NCBI RefSeq assembly: GCF_018320785.1
Contig: NC_054867.1
Location: 39,544,355-39,608,354, forward strand
Source: Cheilinus undulatus
Lineage: Eukaryota; Chordata; Actinopteri; Labriformes; Labridae
DNA length: 64,000 nucleotides
Reading direction: 5' to 3'
The first letter of the stretch is position 1. The number at the start of each line of letters is the position of its first letter. Of this stretch, positions 37,921 through 49,960 are shown one piece after another. The notes beneath the pieces were generated by a model. The model was not told where the DNA came from, did not search any database, and saw only the letters and a program-made list of their open reading frames with translations. The translations under genes and the position numbers were made by a program.

Positions 37921-40062
37921 ATATAAAGGCCCATTTCTAGGTGAATTCAAGCATGCAAGATGGTCTTACATGTCTTTACTTGATTCTAGGATGGCTTTCC
38001 TTAGCTGGATGGGCCACTTGCTTCCCTGAGCAACACCACAGCCCTAAAAATGAATGTTGCCAAGCTGCCTTGTCAAATGAAAATGATATCAGCCTGAGGG
38101 AAACATCCCTATGACACACAATCAGGGCAAAATCAGCCCCTTAACTCAGAACTGGTTAGCATAAATGCAATGTAACAATGAATAACTGTCAAACTTGCTC
38201 ATGTGGAGCAATCACAACCATGGATTTCCTCTTTATTATTTATCATTGTTATATTTTTGAGTAATGGGTGATGAAGTGCATCAAATTAATCTTTAATTAT
38301 ACTACATTACAGTGGTATGATAACCTTGACTTAATTAATGAGCTGAAACTTGTAATTGATTGTGATTTATCACACAGCCGAGGCAAGATTCAGCCACTTT
38401 CTGACTGAATCCTGCTAAAGCAATCACATACTTCAGTTTCTGTGTTGTCCAAATGGCTTTCTGGGATTGAAAGCATGTTTGATTTGCAGTAAATGGACTA
38501 AAACATGCAAATCAACAGGCATGGTTCATTTAAGGCTACACTCCAGTGTTTGAAGCACAGCCACACATGATTTTGAGGAATTTCTCCTCTCAACATCCCA
38601 GCTGTAGGTCTGCTATTAGACGTTTGTGATCTGCTTTTCTGCAGATGGAGCGAGTTTAACACTCTCCAATGAGCACTGGATGAAAATCTGTCACAGTGCA
38701 AAGAAAAGTGACAACCTTGGCATGCACGCTTCTTGTTTTGTGAACAACAGATTGCATCCCACATGGTCCCATACGGGGGGTGAGAGTGCCTTGGCTTTTT
38801 TAACCGGCATCTGCTCCCTGCATCTCCTGTTTGATCCCCGCCACTTTTTCTATTATGTTACCAAATAGCGACATGGCAGCTTTAACACAACATGTCCTCC
38901 TGGCATCTACGTCTGCTACCCCCCCTGAAAATCTCAAGTGCCACTTCACAGACGTGTGGCTGTTTGGAGAGGTGACTCAAGAAGTCACAGAGCAGATCAT
39001 GTTGCAGGCATGCGAGGCTTTTTCTGTGGACCAGTGCCCCGGTAGAAAGAAAAGAGAAATCCGTGTCTGCTTTGAAGATGATTCCAAGTGAAATCTGTGC
39101 CAGTTAAGGCTCCTTTGAAAATGGGTCTACGGCGTGTCACTGCCAAATGATTCGGGTGTGAGGGTGCAGCTTAGATGGTTTGTTTTTACATTTCAAAGAC
39201 AGCGGTAAGAGATAGTGCTCTCATCAAACTAATGTGTTTGTTGGAGGAGAGGAGACGTAAACACATTAAATAGGAGAAACTGACAGATTAATTCAAGGCA
39301 TACTCACTGTGGCTGCCAAATTTCACTCCCTTTTCTGTGTCAGCAAAACCTCACATAGCATTGGGCTGCTACTATTAATGTCCTCATCCAGCAATCTACT
39401 GATTTTATTTTCTTAAATCAAGTATTTGAAACCATCAGATCCCACACTGATAGCTGTAAATGTCCTGCTTTTAATTCGATAATCCATCCAAATTCCAAAG
39501 ACATTCTATTACAAATGATAACAAGTGGAGAAAAGTGGAATATATTCACATTGAAGGAGCTGGAGCCAGCAGATTCTTGGCTTTTTTTGGGCTTAAAAGT
39601 ACACAAAAACTGACACACTCATATCTCCAGTCCATTGCAACACATGCTATTCTACAAGAGATCAAAATACTATGAATCTTGTTTGCAGGGGAAATCTGTT
39701 CTCTCTTGGAGAGTAGTAAAAAACCGTCTTGAACCCATTAAGCTTGAAAACATCTGTCCCAGATGTGTGGACAGAGAGGATATGTTCACATGCCTGTGCT
39801 GTGCTCAGAGCTTTAAGCCTACACACATTAATGCGATTTTGAAAAACACACACATGCAGCCCCCTACTGAAGCTGGATACTACAATATGAGGGAGCAATG
39901 AGAAACATGCGTAAAAAGCGACATGTTTGGTGTTATTTGGCATATTTCATAAGGATTTAAATCACCAAAGCGTGCATGGATGCACGTTTAAAAATCTGCA
40001 TGATATTAAAGTAAAATAAGAGCGTTTACTGCAATAGTAGAAGTGGATAAATCCCAACGTAC

Positions 40063-40137
40063 CAGCTCTTGTTTCAGCCTCCTCAGACACGCATCCATGT
40101 TTCTGCACTCCGGCTTGGAGAGCTGCTGTTGTTCCAT
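40063..40137 (-). CDS. inka2: inka2 coding exon 1 (N-terminus of Inka box actin regulator 2)
   Basis: First coding exon, 25 codons. Read on the minus strand it starts with ATG at 40137 (A at -3, G at +4) and ends with the residues MDACLRRLKQEL, followed directly by a consensus donor GTACGT (40062 downwards). The MDxxLRRLKQEL segment is the N-terminus I recall for vertebrate INKA2 (FAM212B). A second in-frame ATG at 40098, also in good Kozak context, would begin the protein at MDAC and remove 13 residues; which one is used cannot be settled here. The exon ends on a codon boundary and exon 2 begins on one, so the join is phase 0. The exon is too short to be found as an ORF and was located by looking for the missing N-terminus upstream of exon 2. 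Confidence 0.9.
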
Positions 40138-40540
40138 TTTTTGAATCTCAGATGAAACGATCCGCCAGTAGCCGCTCGTGCATGACTCTGAAAGCTCGTC
40201 TCGTGGGCAGCAAAATTAAAACATCGCTCTCGTGGACATGAAAAAAAAAATGCAATTTTGTTTGGTGGTGCGCAAATCCTGCTGAGGAATGCGCGCGCGG
40301 CTCGTAATGACGCGAATCCTCGGATTAAAATAAACAAGTCCTGATGACGAAGATGCGTTTACTCCAAGAAATGCTAATGAGCTCCTTCCTATGGCTGCAC
40401 CCAGAGACCCCTCTGTTAGAGCGGAACAGCTCCTCGGCTACTGTCAGCCTTCCTCTCTGTGTGCTGCTTTCCCATTCAAGAGAAGCGCTTACGTTGTCCA
40501 TCCAATTTCCTCCAATGAGCGAGCGTCTCAGGCAACCCAG
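40138..40540 (-). promoter_or_regulatory. inka2: probable inka2 promoter and 5' UTR
   Basis: This lies immediately upstream of exon 1 on the minus strand. It is richer in CpG than its surroundings (notably 40285-40320, with GCGCGCGCGG). It carries two CCAAT-type boxes, read as ATTGG on the minus strand, at about 40501-40520. There is a TTTTAATTT stretch near 40220 but no clear TATA box at a convincing distance, so the start site cannot be placed. The plus-strand ORFs over this segment (40344-40663) look like chance frames. Confidence 0.45.
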
Positions 40541-41329
40541 GACAGAGCATTCAAACTGGGATCAAACTGGGATCCACTGTTTATTATAAACAGGTCCTCA
40601 GCAGCTTGTAATGATTTCTCAGATCTGAGAGAAAACATCTGGAGATATTTGACTCCATGCTGAAGGATCAGAGGGTCGGAGCTCCTGAAAGAGCATAAAT
40701 AAAACTTATTTCATAGCACTGACCGTCCAGTATGGCTTCACTGCTGGGCTGAAGGAGGACGTTTTTTGAGGATGTGTCTAAAAGAAACCATATGTGTCAT
40801 GAAGCAGCCATAGGAGCAGCTTCCTGACCAACTTCACTGAGAGGAAACACCTGAGACACGCACTTTTGTTGCTGTACCCCGGATGTAATACTGTGATAGG
40901 GGGGGAAGGAAGAGGTGCCAATACAAGGAACTGGATCTGGAAGTTGTTTATCACTATATCCCCTATAGCATAAATCTGAAATCTGATAAAATTTCTGCAC
41001 AAGATAGTTGTCAAAAATCTCATTACTTTCAATGGCACAGAATAAAAGCAACCAAGGATTTAAGGGAGAGCTTTCAGGGGCCAAACTGGGGGCCCATGGA
41101 GGTCAGCAAAATCATGGCCCACTGTAAAGTTAAGCTGTGAAGCAATAGTACAAATAGTAATAGTAGTAGTAGTAGTACAATATATTCCTTTTTGAAATGT
41201 GAACCCCTCTTCTTAAAATCAAATGATCCTTTATATTGGTTAAGTTAACCATGTGGATGGACACACTAACCTACACTATTTGGAAAGTAATGTTAGACTT
41301 CAAAGGTAGGCCATGATGCCAGAAAATAT

Positions 41330-41665
41330 AACAGAAAAAAAATGGAGACAGCTTAAGTGGGTGGAAAAGTGGCAAAAAAAAGTGGTCAAATGGCCCAAAA
41401 ACAACAGTAATAGGTAAAAATTGGCAAAAAGAAGAGCAGAAATGAGTGGAAATCAGCAAAAAGTGGGTTAAAAGCAGCAAAAATGGGCTATAAATGTCAA
41501 AAAGACGTTGCAATAATGAGCATAATGTAGCAAAACAAGACAAAAATGGGTCAAAACGATGCAAATAGAGCAAAAATGGGAGATTAATGCCAAAAAGAAG
41601 TGGCAAAATAGGCGTAAGGGGACAAAAAAATTGGTTAAAACTGACATAAAGAGCAAAAAACATTA
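41330..41665. repeat. degenerate A-rich tandem repeat
   Basis: Loose copies of an AAAAGTGGCAAAAATGGG-like unit of about 20-30 bases fill the stretch. Its antisense gives the artefactual hydrophobic ORFs at 41271-41663 (minus). An (AGT)n microsatellite (TAGTAGTAGTAGTAGTA) lies just before it at 41156-41177. Confidence 0.6.
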
Positions 41666-41809
41666 CATTATAATATACAGCGCCTTTAAGACGGATTTTG
41701 GCTGTTTTTTGCCCTTTTTCGCCACATAAACCAATTTTACCTCTGTTTTGTCAATTTAACTCATTTTTGATGTTCATTGCCCCTTGTTGCCAATCTGACA
41801 ACCCAAGTA

Positions 41810-42279
41810 AATACAAAACACAGTGTCTGAATGATTGTTTAATTTTTTAAGGGGGTTCGATCCAAATCTATCTGGTCCTATGTGTAAAAGTGATTGCCCC
41901 CTGAACCTAATAACTGTTTTTTCCACCCTTGGCAAGAATAACTAAATCAAGCATTTGTGATAACTGGTGATGAGTCTCTCGTTGCTGTGGAGGAATTTTG
42001 TCCCACTCTTCTTCGCAGAATTGTTTTAACTCAGCCATATCAGAGGGTTTTCCAGCATGAACTGCCCATTTAAGGTGAAACCACAGCATCTCAATTGAAT
42101 TTAAGTCCAGACTTTGACTTGGCCACTCCAAAACTTTAAATTTGTTTTTCTTGAGCCATTGAGAAGTGGACTTGCTAGTATGATTTGGGTTATTGTCCTG
42201 CTGCATAACCCTAGAGTGTTTGAGCTTTGAGGGCATGAACTGATGGCTGGACGTTGGCCTTCAGGATGTTCTGGTAGTT
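41810..42279 (-). pseudogene. Tc1-like transposon fragment (C-terminal half of transposase)
   Basis: The minus strand encodes MQQDNNPNHTSKSTSQWLKK, then KVLEWPSQSLDLNSIEMLW, LKWAVHAGKP and FCEEEWDKIPPQQ. These are the second catalytic aspartate (QQDN), the SPDLNPIE-type motif with its glutamate, and the Tc1 C-terminus. The family right end (GGGGGCAATCACTTTTACACATAGGACC on the minus strand) follows. The element stops abruptly at about 42279, where an unrelated duplicated block begins, so the N-terminal half is gone. Same family as 11820-13060. Confidence 0.88.
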
Positions 42280-42452
42280 GGACTGGGTGCTGGTTTGGCT
42301 TGGTGGGTGGAGTAGGCACCCTTGTATAGAGGCTGTGATTTTCGGCCAAGGCTAGCTTTAGTGATAGCTTAGCTGACAGGAAGTTGAGCTCGGTGGGCGG
42401 GCTCTTGTCTGCATTTAGGTTGATTCAAAGTTCGGCTGAGACAACGATTTCA
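42280..42452 (+). repeat. 173-bp duplicated block (copy A)
   Basis: Matches 44696-44868 with only two differences (G/A at the sites corresponding to TTAGGTTGATT and TTCGGCTGAG). It starts directly at the break of the Tc1 fragment and ends at GATTTCAG before unrelated T-rich sequence. Confidence 0.9.
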
Positions 42453-44695
42453 GTTTTTTAATCAGTACCATATTAAGGTTAAACTCTGATGTTGTGACAA
42501 TTTTGCCACAAGGCTTCAAAACACTCTATTTCAACATACAGATTTTGAGGAAAATAGATGAAGTCTCTTTAATCTTCAAATTCCTTTGTCGCAGAAGGGA
42601 AAATTTAAGAAGAAGCGTTGGGTAGAAAACTACGAAAGTATTCAAGAGCTGCAGTGTCAAAGATGAGGATCAAGCTATCAGGATTTTAAACAGCAATACT
42701 GGTTCACAGCAAATGATCTCATAAGGGGTACACCGATGCATGGGCTTATCTTCAATATCGACCAATATCAGCCCTGATAACAGACATCAGCCCATCAGCA
42801 AGTGGCATGAACCAACAGCAGGAGATGTTTATCTGTTTTAATGCCGCCATCTGGCACACCAAAGAGAAACTGATCTGTTACACAATCACAGATCTGTCTT
42901 TTGTGGTCAGACATGACAGAAAATGTTGGCTCTTTAGGAGACTTACCCCAATCCCAGTCTAAGAATTGATGGACCAATCAGGGTTATTTGAGGAGTCTAA
43001 GCAGGTAGCTAAACCAGGACCTGGTTTCAGCCTGGTCAAACCAATCTGATGCTTCTTTGTTATGCGTGCATCGTTTTTGCACATGCATTGACCTATTTTT
43101 TCAACATTTATAGTGCAAATAAAAAGCATGAGACTCTATAATGTACGACACACAGATTTACATTAAAAGCATTACATGCTTGGCAAAAGACTCATTTTTC
43201 AGCCAATTCTTGCTTAATAAAGATCTTGAGCTTCTTTTGGAAACTTGGTGCCCTCTGACCTGCTCCTGTCATCTGGAAGTTTTTCCATCAGGACCGATGT
43301 TGGTGATGAGACCCAGATGGACGGACTGACAGAGAGACTCTGAGAAGAAAGGAGCTTTAACTTAAACCCTGGCAGAAGTGACACAAAACACAAGAAATGA
43401 ATGAATCATCTAAAGATCTTCAGAAGACTTTCTTCTTTGTTCTCTTATTAGAGATCCCAGAACTCTGAATGTTTAAACAGACTTCTGTTTTGTTCACACA
43501 GCAGATTAATAACGGTTTCTTTTTGTTCAGTGTCATTTTAAATGCAGATCTAAAACTACAAAGGCGATTAGAAGTGATGTTAGGGACACAGCTTTTCAGA
43601 CAGTCATTGATCTTTACTCACACTGCGATTCAAACTTTAAAGTTTTACCCACAAGAGCAACAAAGAATATTTATAGCCTTGCTTTCTTTACAGATTTAGA
43701 AAAATGAAGGTACATTCCCTCTTTGCTATTTCAATATCCAGCTATGCTTCCTTATTTCTTTAGTTTTAGTTACTAAATCGTGCAAATCACTGCTTCTATC
43801 AGCAGTTCTTTATTGTTACCTTTTGCTTTTGATTATTTCAAACCAGCAACTCAGAAAATCCTGCCAACATAGTCTAAAAGCTGCAAGCTGCAAGGTACCT
43901 GTAGAGAGTAATATGTCTTAATTGCCATTGAAATATAATTCTTGATGGATATATGTTACTCTTTTATTTTTATTTAAAAAACTGTATCAACAGCCAGTCG
44001 TCGTGCTGAGGGTTTCATTCTCCCTTAGAGGTAAAAGAGGCATCAATATTTGTTTCTGTTCTTTTTATAACAAATTAGAATCTCCTTAAAAGAGCTTTAA
44101 TCAATCTGTTACTTTTTTATGTTAGCCTCTAGAAAATCAGTATTTGCTGCAGGACAGATGTCAGACGAGGTGACTGAAAGGTTGAAAATTGAAAATTGAC
44201 GCCAATGTTGGAGAGCAAACACCGCCATTCCTTGAGGCCGGCTGCAGAGGCACTGGAAGTCACCCTGTGTTAAATGCTGCTTTTTACAGAAGAAACAAAC
44301 ATGTTTACAGCCTCTTTAAAAACAGTTTGGAAGGAATAGTTCATGCCTTGGGCACAGACTTTATGGAGGGTGAATTTTCTAATAACTCATCCATTCTGGT
44401 TTAAATGAGGTTATTGATTCATGCTTGATTAGTGACATTTGACTGCAAGCCAGTACCATATAGCTGTTTGTCAGGAAGCTTCAGGCCCGCTCAGCACCAC
44501 CTTTTTGTCCATTTCTCTGTTGATCTGAGGTTAGTCTGAGATGTTTTCAATTCGACTGCTGCCGTTGACTCAAAAGCCCCATTCAGTAACCAAATGGCAA
44601 ACATTACTTCACCTCTGGCCAATATTTTAAGACAGCCAGGCAGCAGACACCACTGTCAAAATGGAAATACATGCAATATCTTTCAACATAAAGTC
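42453..44695. other. intergenic, little recognised
   Basis: About 42722-42960 (TACACCGATGCATGGGC, TATCGACCAATATCAGCC) resembles one end of a fish DNA transposon, but no partner end was found. The rest is AT-rich sequence with no exon of a known gene. Confidence 0.3.
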
Positions 44696-44930
44696 GGACT
44701 GGGTGCTGGTTTGGCTTGGTGGGTGGAGTAGGCACCCTTGTATAGAGGCTGTGATTTTCGGCCAAGGCTAGCTTTAGTGATAGCTTAGCTGACAGGAAGT
44801 TGAGCTCGGTGGGCGGGCTCTTGTCTGCATTTAGATTGATTCAAAGTTCAGCTGAGACAACGATTTCAATATGGAGGCCGTCACAGATTGTCTTCAAAAA
44901 CTGTTTGAGTTTTGTTTTGTCTTCCTATTG
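44696..44930 (+). repeat. dispersed repeat (copy B), longer than copy A
   Basis: Contains the 173-bp block of copy A and then continues (ATATGGAGGCCGTCACAGAT, TTCAAAAACTGTTTGAG) with text also present, diverged and inverted, at 23150-23300. Copy B therefore retains more of the family sequence than copy A. Confidence 0.85.
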
Positions 44931-45114
44931 CAGTCAAACGGCTGACGTCACACAGGCTTTGTCCAATTCCTTTTACAGTCCATGTTTTTGGCACACTAGT
45001 TGCAAGGTTGATTGTCGGTCTGTGCACTTTGTACGTGTCTTGTTTGGCACATGTCTCCTGGCTTCTCTTTAGCTGTCCTGTCGAGGTGAAGGCAGGGAGC
45101 CCCCTAAAATAATC

Positions 45115-45410
45115 CTAAAATAAATAAATAAAATTGGTTAGGGTTAGGGTATGGGTAAGGACGCCAAAAGTTATAGTTAAAAATCTAACCTGTAAAATCT
45201 GATTACAAAAAAATGTAATGTAGCTGACTAGACAGTCTGCTTACAGAAAAATATGTCCTCTATGAAAACACCAATGCAGCTAAAGCTAAATCTAAAGTTT
45301 CTACATGTCCTGTATCCATCCAGTCAAAAAGTGGTGGTCTGCAAGAGGAGTGTCCAAGAGCGACAGTCTGCAGCCAGACCCCTCTCCAATATTTTCTACA
45401 GTCTATAGTG
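45115..45410. mobile_element. short relative of the satellite-bearing TIR element
   Basis: Shares the GGTTAGGGTTAGGGTATGGG, CCAAAAGTTATAG and AACCTGTAAAATCTGATTAC order with 20500-20610 and 53160-53235. It ends with GTGGTCTGCAAGAGG...GACAGTCTGCAGCCAGACC, the same terminus as the 53049-53748 element, but has only traces of the AGCT-rich array (GCAGCTAAAGCTAAATC). No left terminus was found. Confidence 0.6.
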
Positions 45411-45484
45411 AAAGCATACTGACACAGTAATTAGTAAAGAATGGTGATGATTATGTTTCACTGTTTAAATAAGCAGAATGAAGT

Positions 45485-45658
45485 GCATCAGTAGTCTAGT
45501 GGTTATGTCTGTGACCAGTCCGTTGTCCTTCAGGTGGGCAGCCCAGGCTTAATTCAGTCCTGCAGCTCCTTTCTCACATGTCATTCCCTACCCTATCCTT
45601 CTCTGTCCCCAGTTATCCACGCTCCTGTCTTCCCAATAAAGGCATAAAAAGCTCAAAA
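45485..45658 (+). mobile_element. tRNA-derived SINE (second copy)
   Basis: The head AGTAGTCTAGTGGTTATGTC resembles a tRNA A box, and GGCTTAATTCAGTCC is a decayed B box. The body has TCATTCCCTACCCTATCC and CCTGTCTTCCCAATAAAGGC, and the element ends A-rich. It is related to the SINE at 24490 but more 3'-complete before the tail. Confidence 0.55.
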
Positions 45659-45659
45659 A

Positions 45660-47480
45660 TACTGGAACTGCTTTGTCCACAGAGGGCACCAAAAACCTGT
45701 CAAAGCCTGAAAGTTCCTCACAGAGGTTTTAAGGTGTAACAATTAAACATTTAAACTTTGCTGCAGCATTAGTGTGAAGTTACTTACCATAAAGCTTTTA
45801 CTGATTGCCCAGGCTTCCATTTACATCAGTCCCTGTCATGACTCTGCCCTTTATCTGAGACCCTGAATATGCTGACTGACTGACTTCAACAACCATACAT
45901 TGAATGGTCTACAATAGCAAAACAACCACATTTTCATGCACAATTTATTTCAGGCAAAAAGCCCTGCTGAAATTAACCATATTGTTTTAAGCATGTGTCT
46001 TGTAACAGTCTGAGGGTGGACTTGACCCATTTAAACCCCATTAAAGCAGCAGACTGTAGACATCTTTATCAGTTAAAGTTAAGTCGATGACACATGGATC
46101 TGCTCAGTGTTCAGCAGACTGTATTAGAACAGTTTAATCTCAAACGTGACCTCGACCTGCAGCTGCTTCTTCTGCATGTGTCCACTTCCTCCCAGCTGTC
46201 AGCATGAGCACACTGGATCAGGAAATGTCTCCTCACATCGCTCTGCGCTGAAACACATGCAGCACATGGAACAGCAGCAACTGTTTCACTATACATCACT
46301 GCAGACAGACTATTATTGTCCTTTGTATTTTTGGGTGACATGACTTCTGTGGTCATGTTCTAGTTTTACAGTAATCTCTGGAATAATGAACCACAACACA
46401 CAAAACAACACAATGGACCCATCCTGTTTGTTATATTATGACTTGAGCTGTATTCTTATCCTTCATATTGCTGCAGCATACTCACTGCCAGTGTTTTGGT
46501 TGTAAATATGCTTATCTGGGTTACAGAAAACCAAGCTTGTTGTGGTGAAATGTGCTGCAAAATCTGGAAAAATCTTCTGTTAGAGATAAGCATGGCTTCC
46601 TTCAGAGTTGTTGATTGAATGATTGAAAAGCTACAGAAGAGTTGCTCTTTGCCACCATTAGTTGGGTCCTGTTGCATAAGATTTCATCATAGCTGTGATT
46701 TTTATCCTAAATGAGTGCACCAGAACCTCAAAGGACGAAACATTTATCTGCAATTTGCAAGCAGCAGTTTATGTTAAACTTGACACTGTCACTATTTTTA
46801 TTGTGTTTAGTCAGCTCCTGATTTTTGATTTGGATGAGGCAGTTTGTTGTTCAAGGTACAACACGTAGTGACATTTCTTTTTAGGAATGTAGTCAACAGA
46901 ACTGGACACATCAGGTAATCATTAATTATTGGCGTTAGGTTTTTAAATTGATGTTATAAAGGAAACTAGTTTAGGAATCATCCACTGTAACCTTTATATG
47001 ACATTAAACTCAGTCTCTGTTGACAGGATTTTCAAAGCAAGAGCAAACCAGTGCCTTTGCTTCAGCGAGTCAAGGGAATAACTACCCATAATGCTCTGGG
47101 TGCTTTTACTGTGACTAACTGCTGAGTGTGGATTGTGGGGACGCTTTCTGATGCAGCAGGATTGTTGTAGTTGGAATATTATCATCAGGAGAGTTATCAG
47201 TGGTCTTCAAATGCACGTTTAATGACTATGTATTGTTGATTGTTGGGTGTGGAGAGTGTGGCTGCTGTCTTGGCTGCTTCTTGAACTGGACTGGGTCACA
47301 AGACTCACACATTTCTGATGACATATGGCAAAATGCTTAAACATGCGTATCATTATTGTGTAAATAATTCTGGTAATGAGGAGTTTACCCTTTGCCTCCA
47401 CAAGTTAACCTCACACACTGATGGGCAACAAAACCTTCTCATCACCCACCATTCCAGCATGGAGACATTCTTAATCTTAC
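45660..47480. other. intergenic, nothing recognised
   Basis: Short ORFs only, no repeat structure visible. The two overlapping ORFs near 46111-46356 are on opposite strands of the same sequence and neither resembles a known protein. Confidence 0.35.
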
Positions 47481-47491
47481 ATTCTTTACCA

Positions 47492-48199
47492 CAGGGGTTC
47501 TCAAACTTTTGGGGGCTAGGGACCCCATACAGGGTTGAAAATTTCCAGGGACCCCACATAACCCTCACGCTGATTAAACATATGTTAACTGCCATTTGTA
47601 CTCCCAGATGCTGTATTTTAAACTCTTCAACCTAAATACAAGCTGTTGCCCAGTTGAGTGTGACTTTGTACTTTTTGTGATCCTTTGAGCAGCCAAACAA
47701 GAAGACTTCTGTGCTTTTTCTGAGGTTGTGGTCAGGTTCACTATTTGTGTTTTCTGGTGGATGTATTCCTCACCCTTTCATCATAAAAAAATCTTCTGTC
47801 TTGTCCTTAAACTCTCCATGCTTTGTTATCTGGTCTTGGTCTTCTGTCGCTGTTCTCAATAAAACCAACCTGGAGATAGCTGTCATCATATTTTCTCTGT
47901 TTAGCTGGTTTTGGCCTAGCATCACTTGTTGCTAGCTGGACCTGCATACCAAATGCGTCCTGAGCAAAGTGACCGATGCCTGACGAATGATGGATTTATG
48001 TGATATGTCACAGTCATTTCTGAGGTCTTATTGGCCCAAAGCTGACTTATGTGGGAGTCATTGGTTTGGTATGGTTGTTTTATGGCTTCCTATGTATTTA
48101 TTTGATTTTGAATGACATGCCATTTCTTTGATAATTTATTTTAAGCTATTTCACAGACCTCCAAGCTGTGGCTTGCGGACCCCAATTTGAGAACCATTG
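47492..48199. mobile_element. non-autonomous hAT transposon, 8-bp target duplication (7/8)
   Basis: The left end is CAGGGGTTCTCAAACTTTTG and the right end CCAATTTGAGAACCATTG. The flanking octamers CTTTACCA (47484-47491) and CTTCACCA (48200-48207) differ at one base. No transposase frame remains. The typical fish hAT terminus is otherwise well kept. Confidence 0.85.
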
Positions 48200-48207
48200 C
48201 TTCACCA

Positions 48208-49960
48208 CGTGGCCCCACAGCCCAAACATTTCCATTTTCAACAGACCATGCGAGCTCCAATGCTACAATGCTAATACTTTTTACCCTAACATCACATCAC
48301 ATCACTGGTTGAGGCTTTAAATGATGTCCATTTGAAAAGCCTGAGTCAATCAATGTGATTTGATTTGTACCCACGCCTTTAGGAGACCCTTATTTAAACT
48401 GAATCTAAATCATGCATCATGTCTACTACTACTCCTACTGTAAATGTGAGGGTACTTAACTCAGTTACGTCACTTCTCTGTACTGCAGTGAAATCACTGA
48501 CTGAGATGCTTTCATTTTTAGAGATACTTTGATGATGGAATATCTGCCTGTGATTGTTGGACTTCTTAACTGTTTGACATGTATTCATACCACATCAGTG
48601 TCTTAAACTTAATAAGAACACTAATACCCTGTTACATAAACAGCCAGCTGCAATCTCACACAAGCAGACAGAGAAAAATGTGATAGTATGAAGCATAAGA
48701 GCCAAAAGCCTGCAGTTATTATTCATACGTAACACGTCTGTGAGTCGGTGTTTGGTGTGACGTCATCAGACTTTAGACTGGTGATGATGTTGTGATTGTT
48801 TGGTTATAAAACATTTTCTTCATATAGCATTCAAAGATGGAAAAACAGGAAGTAGGAAGGAAAGACAGGCTAGGACATTGTTAGTGAGACTAAAGGGAAA
48901 TACACCTAAAATGATGATTCACCTCCTGCTGAAATGCATTAAAGATGTGTTTCTTTTCTTTCTTTTACTTCAGTGGCATCGATTCTCTTCACAAACAAAT
49001 GTAATGCTGTTTTCTCTGCCAGCGTTCAAGCAGGGTATATTGATGAACTTAGTAATTACATAATAAACGAAGTCAGTGAGTAAATAATTACATTACATAA
49101 CCAGTGGCCAGAAGGTGAGCAATAACCACGTGTTTTACACTGTTGTCACTTTAGAGCACATATTTGATTTTAATTCGCCACATGATGATTTGAATGCTGT
49201 CATTTATTGATTAGTAGTGAACATAACCTTTTTAAAAATCATTGTGGCTTCTTTTAAAGTCAATTCAAGTCTTTGGCAAAAACGTTGCCACACTGACACT
49301 TAGTGGTCATATCATGTCATTACAGGACATTTAATGAAAGACTGTTTTTCTGGCGTGTTGGAGGTTTAAAGGGGCTGATCATGAACACAAACAGCTGCAC
49401 TTTCTTTAACACTCCAACTTTTTCAATGTCACAACAGAGAAAGAGACCGTTTTATTCCAAGCATAATCACACAGTGCTTTTAGTACATTTTCTCCTCTTA
49501 AGCCCCACCAGAGTGAAAGAACATATAGTGCATGCAAATGTCAAAGAATACTGTAAATCGCTCCAACATTTGAGGAAAAACTCTGAAAGATGTAGTTAGT
49601 AGTACTCTTCATTGAAGAAATGTTAAATTAGATCTGTGCATTAGTTCTGGATTTATTTTTAACTCCAAACTGAGTTAGTCACAGTGTATCTGAGTCATGG
49701 CCTCAGTGTGTGTGATGACATCAGGCAGACGGCCATAATGAGGGGTAATAAACTCTGACAGACTGTCAGACTCATTTATGGTGTCGAGGGGAGCTGACGG
49801 TGAAACACCTGGTCAGATAAATGAAAGCAGAGAGAAAGGTGTGTCACAAACTTCACTTCTATTTGACTTTGGGTGTTAGATTATGTCATAGTATCTGTTA
49901 GTGCTGTATTGCTACTTGTCTTTCCTTTGAAGTCCACCGTTACAAAACTGCTTTCAATAA
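48208..49960. other. intergenic, nothing recognised
   Basis: AT-rich, unique-looking sequence between two transposons. No coding or RNA feature is supported. Confidence 0.35.

Larger units (their letters stand above)
18902..40062 (-). other. inka2: inka2 intron 1 (about 21.2 kb)
   Basis: Bounded by donor GTACGT at 40062 and acceptor CTTGCAG at 18902 on the minus strand. No other coding exon was recognised inside it. It contains a satellite-bearing element (20405-21610), a possible alternative first exon (21914-22100), repeat copies, a SINE (24490-24680), TIR elements (32733-33436 and 37134-37920) and enhancer-like unique sequence (for example 25860-27480). The parts not listed separately (18910-20400, 22400-23150, 29700-32700, 33440-37100 and 37930-40062) showed nothing I can name. 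Confidence 0.85.

Noticed and set aside
41271..41663. 130-residue leucine/phenylalanine-rich minus-strand ORF resembling a membrane protein
   Set aside because: It is the antisense of an A-rich degenerate tandem repeat, which forces Phe/Leu/Pro codons.
45133..45150. Telomere-like GGTTAGGGTTAGGG
   Set aside because: Only two to three units, and it lies at a fixed place in a dispersed element (similar text at about 20541 and 53176), so it is not an interstitial telomere.
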